NCBI GenBank assembly: GCA_050331455.1
Contig: JBHJGV010000040.1
Location: forward strand, 6,024 to 70,023
Direction of reading: 5' to 3'
Source: CAYUYV01 sp050331455
GTDB lineage: Bacteria; Pseudomonadota; Alphaproteobacteria; JAJFIK01
Length of the DNA: 64,000 nt
Shown here: piece after piece, positions 51,998-60,595 of the stretch
Layout of the letters: each line of letters opens with the position of its first letter
How positions within the stretch are numbered: position 1 is the first letter of the stretch
Notes under the pieces: generated by a model
What the model was told of the DNA's origin: nothing
Database searches by the model: none
What the model saw: only the letters and a program-made list of their open reading frames with translations
Program-made: the position numbers and the translations under genes

Positions 51998-52287
51998 CGG
52001 ACAAAATAAAAACCCGCCTCTAATTTTATCGATTGTTGATGTTCGATAGTTTTAAAGATATTTATTTGAAGACAGGTTGGCGGTTTGGGGCCCAGGCGGA
52101 AATGCCCCTTGCAATGGGGACCGTCTTGTGCAGTGAGGCAATAAAATTGAGGCTCCTGCGACCTTATTACAAGATCACTTGCTTTTCCCTATTGCGTCAA
52201 GTAGCCAGTGTCCCGTCGTGGGGCGCTTGGGCCACCTTGGCTTAAGAGGTCCTTCGACTTACCGTTCTCTTTCGTTAGGAGATGATC
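51998..52287. other. Regulatory gap before the acidic peptide gene
   Basis: More A/T-rich than the rest of the window, especially 51998-52070. It probably contains the promoter of the following peptide/oxygenase unit, but no convincing -35/-10 pair with good spacing was found. A 70-codon frame at 52033-52245 has no ribosome binding site or recognisable content. Confidence 0.5.
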
Positions 52288-52437
52288 ATGAGCACTGTTA
52301 CGCCCGAAACGGCCAATGAAACCCCGGCCGGTGAAGCCGCCGAGGAAAATGCTCCGCTGGTGAAAGACGTCGAGCAGGCCGACAAGGCTGGCGAAACGGC
52401 AGAAGCCGGCGACGATTCCGGCGACAGCAACGACTGA
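52288..52437 (+). CDS. Small acidic peptide (49 aa), possible substrate of the adjacent oxygenase
   Basis: A 49-codon gene with an excellent ribosome binding site (TTAGGAG, six bases from ATG). The peptide starts MSTVTPETANETPAGEAAEE, has a central APLVKDVEQADKAGET stretch and ends in an Asp/Ser/Asn-rich tail (AGDDSGDSND). It is rich in Glu, Asp, Thr and Ala, has no Cys, no aromatic residue, no signal peptide and no membrane segment, and is predicted to be disordered. It lies 18 bases upstream of the JmjC/cupin gene and is probably co-transcribed. The layout is like a precursor peptide plus modifying enzyme, with the D/N-rich tail as possible hydroxylation sites; this is inference. It could also be a leader peptide. 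Confidence 0.72.
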   Translation: MSTVTPETANETPAGEAAEENAPLVKDVEQADKAGETAEAGDDSGDSND

Positions 52438-52455
52438 CGGACAGTCTGAACCGCC

Positions 52456-53664
52456 ATGGAAACGGCCATTCTTGATCGATTGGCGGAGGGGAGCGCTGAA
52501 GCCGTTTTCGGCGCTCTCCACACTCAACGCTTCGCCCATATCCAAGGCGGTTTGGGTGCGCTTCAAGACCGGTTCGGGTGGGCGGACATCAACGCCCTGA
52601 CATCTCACCACCAGTTTCACAAGCCCCGGCTGCGCTTCGCCCATCAGGAGCTTTCCGCCGCAGAGCTGGCGGCCGCCCACAAGCTGACCGTGACCCGGCG
52701 CCGCTCCCTCGCTGAGATCATTCAATCAGAGGCCGTTCACGGCCTTATGCGCCAAGGTGCGACCCTCATCATCGACTCCGTCGAAGCGGCCCATCCCCTC
52801 ATCCGCGACCTGACCGATGCCCTCGCCCGGCGGCACGGCGTGCGGTTCCGGGCCAATTTCTACGGCGCCTTGGGCCATCATCCTGGGTTCGGGCTGCATT
52901 GGGACCCCCATGACGTGGTGATTGCCCAGTTCGAGGGTCCCAAACACTGGAAAGTCTGGGCCCCGACCCGCGACGCGCCCTTGAAAAACGATCCCGTGGC
53001 GCCGCCGAAGCCGTCTGGCCCTCCGATTTTCGACCAGGTGATCGACTCCGGCGATCTGCTGGTCGTCCCGCGTGGGTACTGGCACGAGGTTCTGGCCCTG
53101 GATCGACCGAGCGTGCATCTGACATTGGGAACGAGCCCGTTTACGGGGCGAGACCTGCTCACATTCCTGATAGATGAAGCCCTCTCCGAGCACGCCGTGC
53201 TGCGCCGGGACGTGCCTCTGAACGGCCCCCCGTCGGAACAGGCCGCCGTCATGGAGGCCTTGCGCGGCGCGCTCGATGCCGCTTTGAACGGGCAAAGCGT
53301 CGCGGACATCCTCGCCCGCAAACAGGCGCTGGATGAGCCCCAGCCCCAGGTCAGCCTCCCCTGGGGCGCCCTTGAGCACACGCCGGATTATTCATCCGTC
53401 CGGTTCCGCTGGCGCCCGGTGTTCGACCCCCTCATCGAGCGCTCCAATGCCGGGATCATCGTCCGCACCATGGCCAAGCGCCTGACGCTCGCCGCTGTGA
53501 CCCAACCGGTGGTCGAGACCTTTGCAGCCCGGCGCCGGCTGAGCCTTCAAGAGGTGCAGGACCTTCTGCCGTCATCCGTCACCCGCTCCCAGGCCGCAGA
53601 CATGCTCCATGTGCTGGTGCGCGAGGCGGTCCTGGCGGTCGAGCCCGGATCCGAAAAATCCTAG
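52456..53664 (+). CDS. JmjC/cupin_4-type Fe(II)/2-oxoglutarate oxygenase (protein hydroxylase-like)
   Basis: 402-residue protein of the JmjC ribosomal-oxygenase-like group (cupin superfamily). The metal site is HxD...H: His148 and Asp150 in GLHWDPHD, and His210 in PRGYWHEVLA. FEGPKHWKVW after the first strand is the typical GxKxW element, and SGDLLVVPRGYWHEV is the conserved second half. The C-terminal ~120 residues form a helical region with a possible winged-helix end (SLQEVQDLLPSSVTRSQAADML). Members such as YcfD hydroxylate ribosomal proteins; others act on small peptides. The gene follows the 49-residue peptide gene after 18 bases and has only a weak ribosome binding site, suggesting coupling. 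The substrate is not known. Confidence 0.85.
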   Translation: METAILDRLAEGSAEAVFGALHTQRFAHIQGGLGALQDRFGWADINALTSHHQFHKPRLRFAHQELSAAELAAAHKLTVTRRRSLAEIIQSEAVHGLMRQGATLIIDSVEAAHPLIRDLTDALARRHGVRFRANFYGALGHHPGFGLHWDPHDVVIAQFEGPKHWKVWAPTRDAPLKNDPVAPPKPSGPPIFDQVIDSGDLLVVPRGYWHEVLALDRPSVHLTLGTSPFTGRDLLTFLIDEALSEHAVLRRDVPLNGPPSEQAAVMEALRGALDAALNGQSVADILARKQALDEPQPQVSLPWGALEHTPDYSSVRFRWRPVFDPLIERSNAGIIVRTMAKRLTLAAVTQPVVETFAARRRLSLQEVQDLLPSSVTRSQAADMLHVLVREAVLAVEPGSEKS

Positions 53665-53814
53665 TTTGCAATTCATTTGCAGGTGTGGGCAGATTTCACG
53701 AAAGAGGGTGGCCGCGCTTTCCCCGCCCTCCAACCGATTTATGTTTGGTCAGGCTCGGTAAGCCGGTCCGTGACCGGGCGCTTTGGCCCTCACCCACAGC
53801 TTCGGAGACCCATG

Positions 53815-55110
53815 ATGACGCAAAGCGCCGTTGAAGCCCGTGATCCCCGTCAGGCCGCGGACGAAACGCGCTTTTGTGCCTCCTTCGCCCGCACCAGTGG
53901 TGAGAGCCTTCTGGGCAAGGCGTCCTTTGTCCAAACCTATTTGCTCATTGAGGATCCCAACGCCTGGAGTGGGCCCAAGGATATCGAAAGCACGGCCCTC
54001 AATCCCGCTGCTTTGGACCGGGTCACCGCGTTCAAGGCCCACTGCCCCGGCCCCCGGCTGCTGTTCATCAAGAATCGGACATCGCGGGAGCGGGCCGAGC
54101 GATCCGTCTATCTGGTGATGCCCGCTCCGTCGGGTGCCCGGATGCGCCATTTCGTGGTGCCGGATCTCGACGCCATCGGCGAGATCGACTTCGTGGCCGA
54201 AGCGGCCCGGCTCGCCGGCGATCCCACTGCGGTGCCCGAGGCATTTCCAGTGTTGATCTGCACGAACGGCAAAAAGGATATGTGCTGCGCCAAATTCGGC
54301 GGGCCCACTTATGCCGCCCTCGATGCCCTGCTGCCCGATGTCTGGGAGTGCACCCATACGGGCGGCGACCGGTTTGCCGGGAATGTGGTTCTGCCCGTCC
54401 CCGGACAGTTTTACGGTTTCGTCCTCGCCGACCGGGCCGAGGCGTTCGCCCAGACCATCCGGAAGCGGCATATCCCCATAGACCATTTCCGCGGTGCGTC
54501 CTTTCTGCCCGCTGCGGTCCAGGCGGCTGAAGGCGCTTTGCGGATCCGCCTTGGCGCAAGCGCCATGGGCCGTATCGTCTATGCCGGAAATCTTCCGGCA
54601 CCGGACGACGCCGCGAGTGAGCCAGTGGCAGAACGGCCCATCCTGCTTGACTGGGACACGGGCGAAATTTGGACCGTTCGGGCCCGAAAGATCGAGAGCG
54701 ATCGGGACGTGCCGAGCAACTGTACCAAGGGCAAGACCACACAGCCGTGGCACATGGCCCTGGACGGCTGGCGGTGTCTTGGTGCCGAGGAACTGCAGCG
54801 GCTGGGCCTGCGCCTCGACGGGGATTTGGTCGATGGGCACCCCGTTGATCGGACCTCAGTCGCCCTCAGACGGGGCCGCCCCACACGGTTGGTCCGCCAG
54901 GCCCGCGCCGACGACTGGCCCTGGCTCCAGGCCAACCCCGAGGCGCGGCGACGCCTTGAGCGTCTGATCGGACCGGCCCCGGCCACGACCAAGGCCCGCG
55001 GGCCCTGGCTGGAGCGGCTGGAGGCGGCAAGGCTGCCGTTGTGGGAGACGCGCGAGGGCGCCCGCGATTTGGTCAAGGAGCCAGGCCTGGCAGCCGAATT
55101 ATCCGCCTGA
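53815..55110 (+). CDS. Sucrase/ferredoxin-like family protein
   Basis: 431-residue protein of the sucraseferredoxin-like family (thioredoxin-like [2Fe-2S] fold). The cluster/redox motif is CTNGKKDMCCAKFGGPTYAAL and the second signature WECTHTGGDRFAGNVVLP, close to the family CxxGxxDxCC...HxGGxRFA pattern. The N-terminal half is an additional domain (about 20-140) also found in relatives. The C-terminal 70 residues are Arg/Leu/Glu-rich helices. ATG 53815 is chosen (GGAG seven bases upstream); ATG 53812 is equally in frame. It lies 150 bases downstream of the JmjC gene on the same strand, so it may belong to the same unit. Biochemical role unknown. Confidence 0.82.
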   Translation: MTQSAVEARDPRQAADETRFCASFARTSGESLLGKASFVQTYLLIEDPNAWSGPKDIESTALNPAALDRVTAFKAHCPGPRLLFIKNRTSRERAERSVYLVMPAPSGARMRHFVVPDLDAIGEIDFVAEAARLAGDPTAVPEAFPVLICTNGKKDMCCAKFGGPTYAALDALLPDVWECTHTGGDRFAGNVVLPVPGQFYGFVLADRAEAFAQTIRKRHIPIDHFRGASFLPAAVQAAEGALRIRLGASAMGRIVYAGNLPAPDDAASEPVAERPILLDWDTGEIWTVRARKIESDRDVPSNCTKGKTTQPWHMALDGWRCLGAEELQRLGLRLDGDLVDGHPVDRTSVALRRGRPTRLVRQARADDWPWLQANPEARRRLERLIGPAPATTKARGPWLERLEAARLPLWETREGARDLVKEPGLAAELSA

Positions 55111-55905
55111 GGACGGCTCCGTCATCCGGCTCGCATTGAGCGCATAGACCAGGGGGGTTCCGCGGTCGATGGGGTCAAGGGGCAAGCGGATGCGCCCCAG
55201 AAGCCGAAACGTCTCTGGGCGGATCGTATCACTCCCCGGCCCCTCTCCCGGCCGGCCATCAAGAAGCTGGGATCCGATAATCACATGGCTGACCGGGCGC
55301 CCGGGCGAGCGCACCGGCATGCAAAGATCCTCAAGGAAGACCTGCGCGCCCGAGCGGGTCTGATACCCGACCTTTAGGAGCACGAGGGCGTCCGCGCACA
55401 AGGATGGAATCAGCGCCTTGCAATGGGCGATTCCGCCCAGCGCCTTGAGGTTCACATTGGTTGGGTCCCGCCCCATCCACGAAACGATGCGTGGCCCGGC
55501 AAACCGGCAATAGAGCTGGTCCCATTTGGTCCATTCCAAGAGCATCATGTTCGGCAGATAGGCCGTGAGCTCCATGAGATCGATATGGGCCCAGGCGGGA
55601 ATGGGACCTTCGCCCCGTGTCAGATGCCAATATTGAAGAAGCGCGGCATTGGCCGGGTGCATCAGGACGGGAGCGGGCCCGCGGCGGCGGCTTTTGCCGG
55701 ATGGGTTTGCGCGGGCGCCGGCGGCACTGTCCCGCGTTCGGCCCTGACGGGGGGCGCTGTCCTGGCCCTGGGGCTTGCGGACCCGTTCGCGGTTGGGCGC
55801 GGGCTCCGCGCCTTGACCCTGATCTGCACCAGGGCTTGCTCCATCCGCATAAAGACCAAAACGCCCGGACCCTTCGGGCCCGGGTCGCTCCCCGTTTTTC
55901 ATCAT
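55099..55905 (-). CDS. PAS-domain protein (PAS_5 family)
   Basis: 268-residue protein. A basic, disordered N-terminal part (1-80; Arg/Gln/Gly-rich) is followed by a PAS_5 domain with the family pattern HPANAALLQYWHLTRGEG, IPAWAHIDLMELTAYLP and QLYCRFAGPRIVSWMG. The end has PRSPGRPVSHVIIGSQLL-like segments. PAS_5 domains are small and common in alphaproteobacteria, where they have been linked to cell-cycle or stress signals; no ligand is known. The start at 55905 or one codon on has AGGGG upstream. Its end overlaps the convergent sucrase/ferredoxin gene by 12 bases. Confidence 0.75.
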   Translation of the reverse strand: MMKNGERPGPEGSGRFGLYADGASPGADQGQGAEPAPNRERVRKPQGQDSAPRQGRTRDSAAGARANPSGKSRRRGPAPVLMHPANAALLQYWHLTRGEGPIPAWAHIDLMELTAYLPNMMLLEWTKWDQLYCRFAGPRIVSWMGRDPTNVNLKALGGIAHCKALIPSLCADALVLLKVGYQTRSGAQVFLEDLCMPVRSPGRPVSHVIIGSQLLDGRPGEGPGSDTIRPETFRLLGRIRLPLDPIDRGTPLVYALNASRMTEPSSGG

Positions 55906-56045
55906 ACGCTTTACCCCTGAACAGCAAGGCCGAGGCTCCGCCAGCCCCGGCCATCGCCCCCGGCCATCGCCATTGTCATCCGGTGTGCCGGTGTCGGCCG
56001 GGTTCAGATCCGTTTGCGATCGGCACCAACCGTCGAATCACGCCA

Positions 56046-58076
56046 TCAGGAGCGATTCTGACGGTTATCGATCAGGTCGTCCACCACCGACGGGTCAGCC
56101 AGGGTCGAGGTGTCGCCCAGATTGTCGAAGCTGTCCTCGGCGATCTTACGCAGGATGCGCCGCATAATCTTCCCCGAACGGGTCTTCGGCAGGCCCGGCG
56201 AAAACTGGATCAGGTCCGGCGTGGCGATCGGACCGATTTCCTGGCGGACCCATTTCACGAGTTCCTTTTTCAACTCGTCCGTAGGGTCTTCGCCGACGGT
56301 CAGGGTCACATAGGCATAAATCCCCTGGCCCTTAAGGTCGTGGGGATAGCCGACCACCGCCGCCTCGGCCACCTTCGGGTGGGCAACGAGCGCGCTTTCC
56401 ACTTCGGCTGTCCCCATCCGGTGGCCGGACACGTTGATCACGTCATCGACCCGGCCCGTAATCCAATAATAGCCATCCGCATCCCGGCGGCAGCCGTCGC
56501 CGGTGAAATACTTGCCCGGATAGGCCGAGAAATAGGTCTGCACGAAACGATCATGGTCCTGATAGACCGTGCGCATCTGGCCGGGCCAGCTTTGGGCGAT
56601 GACCAGATTGCCCTCCGTCGCGCCATCCAGGACGGTGCCGTTGGCGTCCACGATTTCCGGGACAATCCCGAAAAAGGGTTTGGAGGCCGAGCCGGGCTTC
56701 AGCGGCGTGGCCCCCGGCAGCGGCGTGATGAGAATGCCGCCCGTCTCCGTCTGCCACCAGGTGTCCACGATGGGGCAGCGCCCGTCACCGACGACTCGAT
56801 GATACCAGTTCCAGGCTTCCGGATTGATGGGTTCGCCCACGCTGCCAAGGAGACGCAGGCTCTTGCGGGACGTCGTTTTCACGAGGTCTTCGCCCTCGCG
56901 CATCAGGGCGCGGATGGCCGTGGGCGCTGTGTAGAAACTGTTGACCTGGTGCTTGTCCACAACGTTCCAGAATCGCGCCGAAGTCGGATAGTTCGGCACC
57001 CCCTCGAACATGAGCGTGGTGGCTCCATTGGCAAGCGGCCCGTACACGATATAGCTGTGGCCGGTCACCCAGCCCACATCGGCAGTACACCAATAAACTT
57101 CGCCGGGCTTGTAGTCGAACACAATTTCATGGGTGAACGAGGCATAGGTGAGATAGCCGCCGGAGGTGTGCACGACTCCCTTGGGCTTCCCCGTCGATCC
57201 AGACGTGTACAGAATGAAAAGCGGATCTTCCGCAGCCATTTCTTCCGGTGGGCAGACGGGCGATGCGGCCGCGACGGCCTCATAATAGAGCACGTCGCGT
57301 CCCGGCGTCATGTCCACATCGCCGAAGGTGCGCTGAACGACGAGCACGGTCGATACGTCCGGGCATTCAGCGAGGGCGAGATCCGTGTTTTTCTTCAGGG
57401 GCACCTTCCGGCCGCCGCGCAGGCCCTCGTCCGCGGTGATGACGCAGGTGGAGTCGCAGTCCTGGATCCGGTTTGCAAGACTGTCCGGGGAAAACCCGCC
57501 GAACACGATGGAATGGATCGCGCCGATCCGGGCACACGCCAACATGGCATAGGCGGCTTCCGGGATCATAGGCAGATAGATGGTGACCCGGTCGCCCTTC
57601 TTGACGCCCCGGTCCTTCATGACATTCGCCAGACGGCACACCTGCTCATGGAGCTGACGATAGGTGATGTGCATATCCTGGGACGGATCATCGCCTTCCC
57701 AGATGATCGCGACCTGGTCTGCCTTGTCCGCCAAATGCCGGTCGATGCAGTTGGCGGAAACGTTCAGCGTGCCGTCTTCGTACCACTTGATGAAGAGATT
57801 ATGCGGGTCGTAGGAGACGTTGCGCACCTTGGTATAGGGCTTCATCCACTCCAGGCGCATACCGATCTCGCCCCAAAAGCCTTCAGGATCTGCGAGGCTG
57901 TGCTCATACATGGCCTGATAGCGGGCGGCGTTGACATGGGCCGTGGCATCCCAATCGACGCTGACCGGGTGGACCGGCTCGCTGCCGGCCGGGGCGTCGC
58001 CCGGCTTCGCCTCGTCCAGTCCGAGGGCGGACTTCACTTTGCCGAGAATGCCGGGCGTGTCGTCGGATGCGGTCAT
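56046..58076 (-). CDS. acs: Acetyl-CoA synthetase
   Basis: Makes acetyl-CoA from acetate, ATP and CoA. The 676-residue product has the AMP-binding P-loop YTSGSTGKPKGVVH, IVDTWWQTETGG, the YFTGDGCRRDADGYYWITGR hinge, and the C-terminal PKTRSGKIMRRILR with the Lys that is reversibly acetylated in other bacteria. The start at 58076 is preceded by GGGAGG. It follows the actP-like symporter after an 84-base gap containing an 11-bp hairpin. Uptake and activation of acetate are therefore linked. Confidence 0.97.
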   Translation of the reverse strand: MTASDDTPGILGKVKSALGLDEAKPGDAPAGSEPVHPVSVDWDATAHVNAARYQAMYEHSLADPEGFWGEIGMRLEWMKPYTKVRNVSYDPHNLFIKWYEDGTLNVSANCIDRHLADKADQVAIIWEGDDPSQDMHITYRQLHEQVCRLANVMKDRGVKKGDRVTIYLPMIPEAAYAMLACARIGAIHSIVFGGFSPDSLANRIQDCDSTCVITADEGLRGGRKVPLKKNTDLALAECPDVSTVLVVQRTFGDVDMTPGRDVLYYEAVAAASPVCPPEEMAAEDPLFILYTSGSTGKPKGVVHTSGGYLTYASFTHEIVFDYKPGEVYWCTADVGWVTGHSYIVYGPLANGATTLMFEGVPNYPTSARFWNVVDKHQVNSFYTAPTAIRALMREGEDLVKTTSRKSLRLLGSVGEPINPEAWNWYHRVVGDGRCPIVDTWWQTETGGILITPLPGATPLKPGSASKPFFGIVPEIVDANGTVLDGATEGNLVIAQSWPGQMRTVYQDHDRFVQTYFSAYPGKYFTGDGCRRDADGYYWITGRVDDVINVSGHRMGTAEVESALVAHPKVAEAAVVGYPHDLKGQGIYAYVTLTVGEDPTDELKKELVKWVRQEIGPIATPDLIQFSPGLPKTRSGKIMRRILRKIAEDSFDNLGDTSTLADPSVVDDLIDNRQNRS

Positions 58077-58119
58077 GGTTTGTGCCTCCCTGAAAATTCT
58101 TCTGCGCGGGGTGTTGGAA

Positions 58120-58149
58120 GGACCGGCGGCTTTATGGGGCCGCCGGTCC
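58120..58149 (-). terminator. Intercistronic hairpin between the symporter gene and acs
   Basis: GGACCGGCGGC (58120-58130) and GCCGCCGGTCC (58139-58149) form a perfect 11-bp stem with an 8-base loop. On the minus strand TTCC follows rather than a U tract, so it could act as partial terminator or as a stabilising element that lowers acs mRNA relative to the symporter. Confidence 0.6.
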
Positions 58150-58159
58150 GGAGTCGCGA

Positions 58160-59959
58160 TCAGTGGGCGTGGGCCGAGCTGTCCGGCGTGCCACCCGGGA
58201 TGCGGATAGTGTCCACAAGGTCCTGGACCTCGTCCGGCGGCGGCGCGGTGATGGAAGAGACGGCAAAGGCCACTGCAAAGTTGATCAGCATACCGATCGT
58301 GCCGATCCCTTCCGGCGAGACGCCGAGGATCCAGTAGTCCGGCGTATTGGGGAAGGTGCCGAAAACCTTGAACATGGCGATATAGGTCGCCGTGAAGGCA
58401 AGGCCGACCAGCATGCCGGCGATCACGCCTTCCCGGTTCATCCGGCGATAGAAGATGCCCAGGAAGATGGCCGGGAACAGGGACGAAGCCGCGAGACCGA
58501 AGGCGAAGGCCACCACGGAGGCCACGAAGTCCGGCGGGAAAATGCCCGCAAGGCCGGCGATGATGATGGCCACGACGGCAGCGAACCTGGCCCAGGCCAA
58601 CTCCTCCCCATCGGACATGTTGGGCCGGAACATCTTTTTCATGATGTCGTGGGACACGGCCGAGGAGATCACGAGCAGCAGGCCCGCGGCCGTGGACAGC
58701 GCGGCCGCGATGCCGCCGGCGGCCACAAGCGCGATCACCCAGCCCGGCAGACCGGCGATTTCCGGATTGGCGAGCACGATGATGTCGCGGTCGATATAGA
58801 CCTCGTTGGTATTGTCCGTGGGCACATTTTCCAGCAGACGCTGGCCGGACTCGCCGCGGCCGAGACCGGAGTCGGACGGCGCCGAATAAACCGGCTTGAC
58901 CGGGTTGAGGGCACTACCGGGGCCGTACTGAATGCGACCGTCGCCGTTCTTGTCCGTCCAGGCGAGCAGACCGGAGCTTTCCCAGGTTTTGAACCACTGG
59001 GGCACTTCTTCCGCATAGGACTTTTCGTGCACCGTATCCACGAAGTTCAGCCGGGCGAAGGCGGCAACCGCCGGAGCCGTGGTGTAGAGGATCGCGATGA
59101 AGATCAGCGCCCAGCCTGCGGAGATCCGCGCGTCGGAAGACTTCGGCACAGTGAAAAACCGCACGATCACATGGGGCAAGCCTGCGGTTCCGACCATAAG
59201 GGCCATGGTTATGGCGAATACGTCGATGGTCGATTTCTGGCCTTCCGTATAGGCATTGAAGCCCAGATCGACGAGCGTCTTGTCGAGCTTGGCCAGCACC
59301 GACCCGTCTCCGGTCAGCACATCGGCCCCGAGACCGATCTGCGGCAGGGGCACGCCGGTGATCAGAAGGGAGATGAACACGGCCGGCACGGTGTAGGCGA
59401 AGATCAATACACAATACTGGGCCACCTGCGTGTAAGTGATCCCGCGCATGCCGCCAAGCACTGCGTAGAAGAACACGATGAACATGCCGATGACCACGCC
59501 GATATTGATATCGACCTGCAGGAAGTTGGAGAACACAATCCCCACACCGCGCATCTGTCCGGCCACGTAAGTGAAGGACACGAAAATCAGACTGATCACC
59601 GCCACGGCCCGGGCCGCCTGGGAGTAATAGCGGCTCCCGATGAAGTCCGGCACGGTGAACTGGCCGAACTTGCGCAAATAGGGCGCCAGAAGGAGCGCCA
59701 ATAACACATAACCGCCGGTCCAACCCAGGAGGTAGACCGCGCCGTCCCGGCCGATAAAGGCGATGATGCCCGCCATGGACAGGAAGGACGCGGCACTCAT
59801 CCAGTCGGCCGCTGTGGCCATGCCGTTGAGCACCGGGTGGACATGGCCGCCGGCCACGTAAAACTCGCTCGTGGACGCCACGCGCGACCACCAGGCGATA
59901 CCGATATAGAGTGCGAAAGACGCACCCACGAAGATATAAGTCAGTGTTTGGGTATCCAT
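58160..59959 (-). CDS. Sodium:solute symporter, acetate permease-like (VC_2705 type)
   Basis: 599-residue SSS-family transporter with about 13 membrane helices. Conserved elements: SFLSMAGIIAFIGRDGAVYLLGW, VPDFIGSRYYSQAARAVAV, and QVAQYCVLIFAYTVPAVFIS. It differs from classical ActP by an insertion of about 60 residues in a loop (about 300-370) that contains DKNGDGRIQYG, an EF-hand-like DxNxDG sequence, near residue 335. With the DUF4212 gene just upstream it forms the two-gene symporter pair seen in many bacteria. The adjacent acs suggests acetate or another short carboxylate as substrate. Confidence 0.9.
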   Translation of the reverse strand: MDTQTLTYIFVGASFALYIGIAWWSRVASTSEFYVAGGHVHPVLNGMATAADWMSAASFLSMAGIIAFIGRDGAVYLLGWTGGYVLLALLLAPYLRKFGQFTVPDFIGSRYYSQAARAVAVISLIFVSFTYVAGQMRGVGIVFSNFLQVDINIGVVIGMFIVFFYAVLGGMRGITYTQVAQYCVLIFAYTVPAVFISLLITGVPLPQIGLGADVLTGDGSVLAKLDKTLVDLGFNAYTEGQKSTIDVFAITMALMVGTAGLPHVIVRFFTVPKSSDARISAGWALIFIAILYTTAPAVAAFARLNFVDTVHEKSYAEEVPQWFKTWESSGLLAWTDKNGDGRIQYGPGSALNPVKPVYSAPSDSGLGRGESGQRLLENVPTDNTNEVYIDRDIIVLANPEIAGLPGWVIALVAAGGIAAALSTAAGLLLVISSAVSHDIMKKMFRPNMSDGEELAWARFAAVVAIIIAGLAGIFPPDFVASVVAFAFGLAASSLFPAIFLGIFYRRMNREGVIAGMLVGLAFTATYIAMFKVFGTFPNTPDYWILGVSPEGIGTIGMLINFAVAFAVSSITAPPPDEVQDLVDTIRIPGGTPDSSAHAH

Positions 59960-59979
59960 CGGTCAGTCCCCCTCAAGAG

Positions 59980-60261
59980 TCAATCGTCGTCAACGCCGTA
60001 TTTACGGTCGATGCGATGCATCAAAAAGGCATACACAAAGATCAAAATGACAAAGACGTAGATCGATCCTTGTTGGGCGAACCAGAATCCCAGTTTGAAG
60101 CCGAAGAACGGAATGCTGTCGAGGACATCCACAAGGATGATGGGGAGCAGAAAACCCGCCGTCGCCCAGATCGCCAACAGGACGGTCAAGAGACGGACAT
60201 TTTCGCTCCAATAAGCGGAGTGGTGTTCGTCGTCAGACTGAACATTGAAGTCATTGGCCAT
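59980..60261 (-). CDS. DUF4212 small membrane subunit of sodium:solute symporter
   Basis: 93-residue protein with two membrane helices: RLLTVLLAIWATAGFLLPIIL and IYVFVILIFVYAFLMHRI. A SAYWSENVRLL segment precedes the first and IPFFGFKLGFWFAQQGS lies between. This is the DUF4212 pattern of small proteins always found with VC_2705-type symporters. The start at 60261 has GGGAGGG upstream. It ends 20 bases before the symporter gene, so the two are translated together. Confidence 0.9.
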   Translation of the reverse strand: MANDFNVQSDDEHHSAYWSENVRLLTVLLAIWATAGFLLPIILVDVLDSIPFFGFKLGFWFAQQGSIYVFVILIFVYAFLMHRIDRKYGVDDD

Positions 60262-60595
60262 GCGTTCCCTCCCTGCGCCATGGTCTCGGAGGAGGGCGAA
60301 ACGGCCCGTTCCTGGCGTGTGCGGAGCCATGACCCGGACCCAAATCCAGGACCCGTTCATGGTCTTTACACGGTGCCAAAAGCCGCTTCGTTTCGCCCTC
60401 TTTTTTCTCGTATCGAAAAATCTCACGCACATCGTTGGATCTGTCCAGTGCAATCCAAGGAGAACATCCCCGCCTTGAGCGAGGTCAAGGCAGGCGGATT
60501 TTGCGCCCGCGACCCGACCACCGGCACGGGCCCGGTTGAGCCCGCCGGGGCCATCGGGCACGCTCGGTCTTCACCTTGAAAGGAGGTCTTCGCCG
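60262..60595. other. Divergent promoter region of the symporter and creatininase-family genes
   Basis: 334 bp between divergent genes. It must hold promoters in both directions; no clear -10/-35 pair or palindrome was identified. Pyrimidine-rich at about 60400-60425 (TTTTTTCTCGT). Confidence 0.5.

Noticed and set aside
52033..52245. 70-codon frame before the acidic peptide gene
   Set aside because: No ribosome binding site, no homology pattern, lies in A/T-rich regulatory DNA.
55617..58337. 906-codon frame on the plus strand
   Set aside because: Antisense to acs, one of the best supported genes; no motif.
58163..59704. 513-codon frame on the plus strand
   Set aside because: Antisense to the sodium:solute symporter; no motif and highly biased composition.
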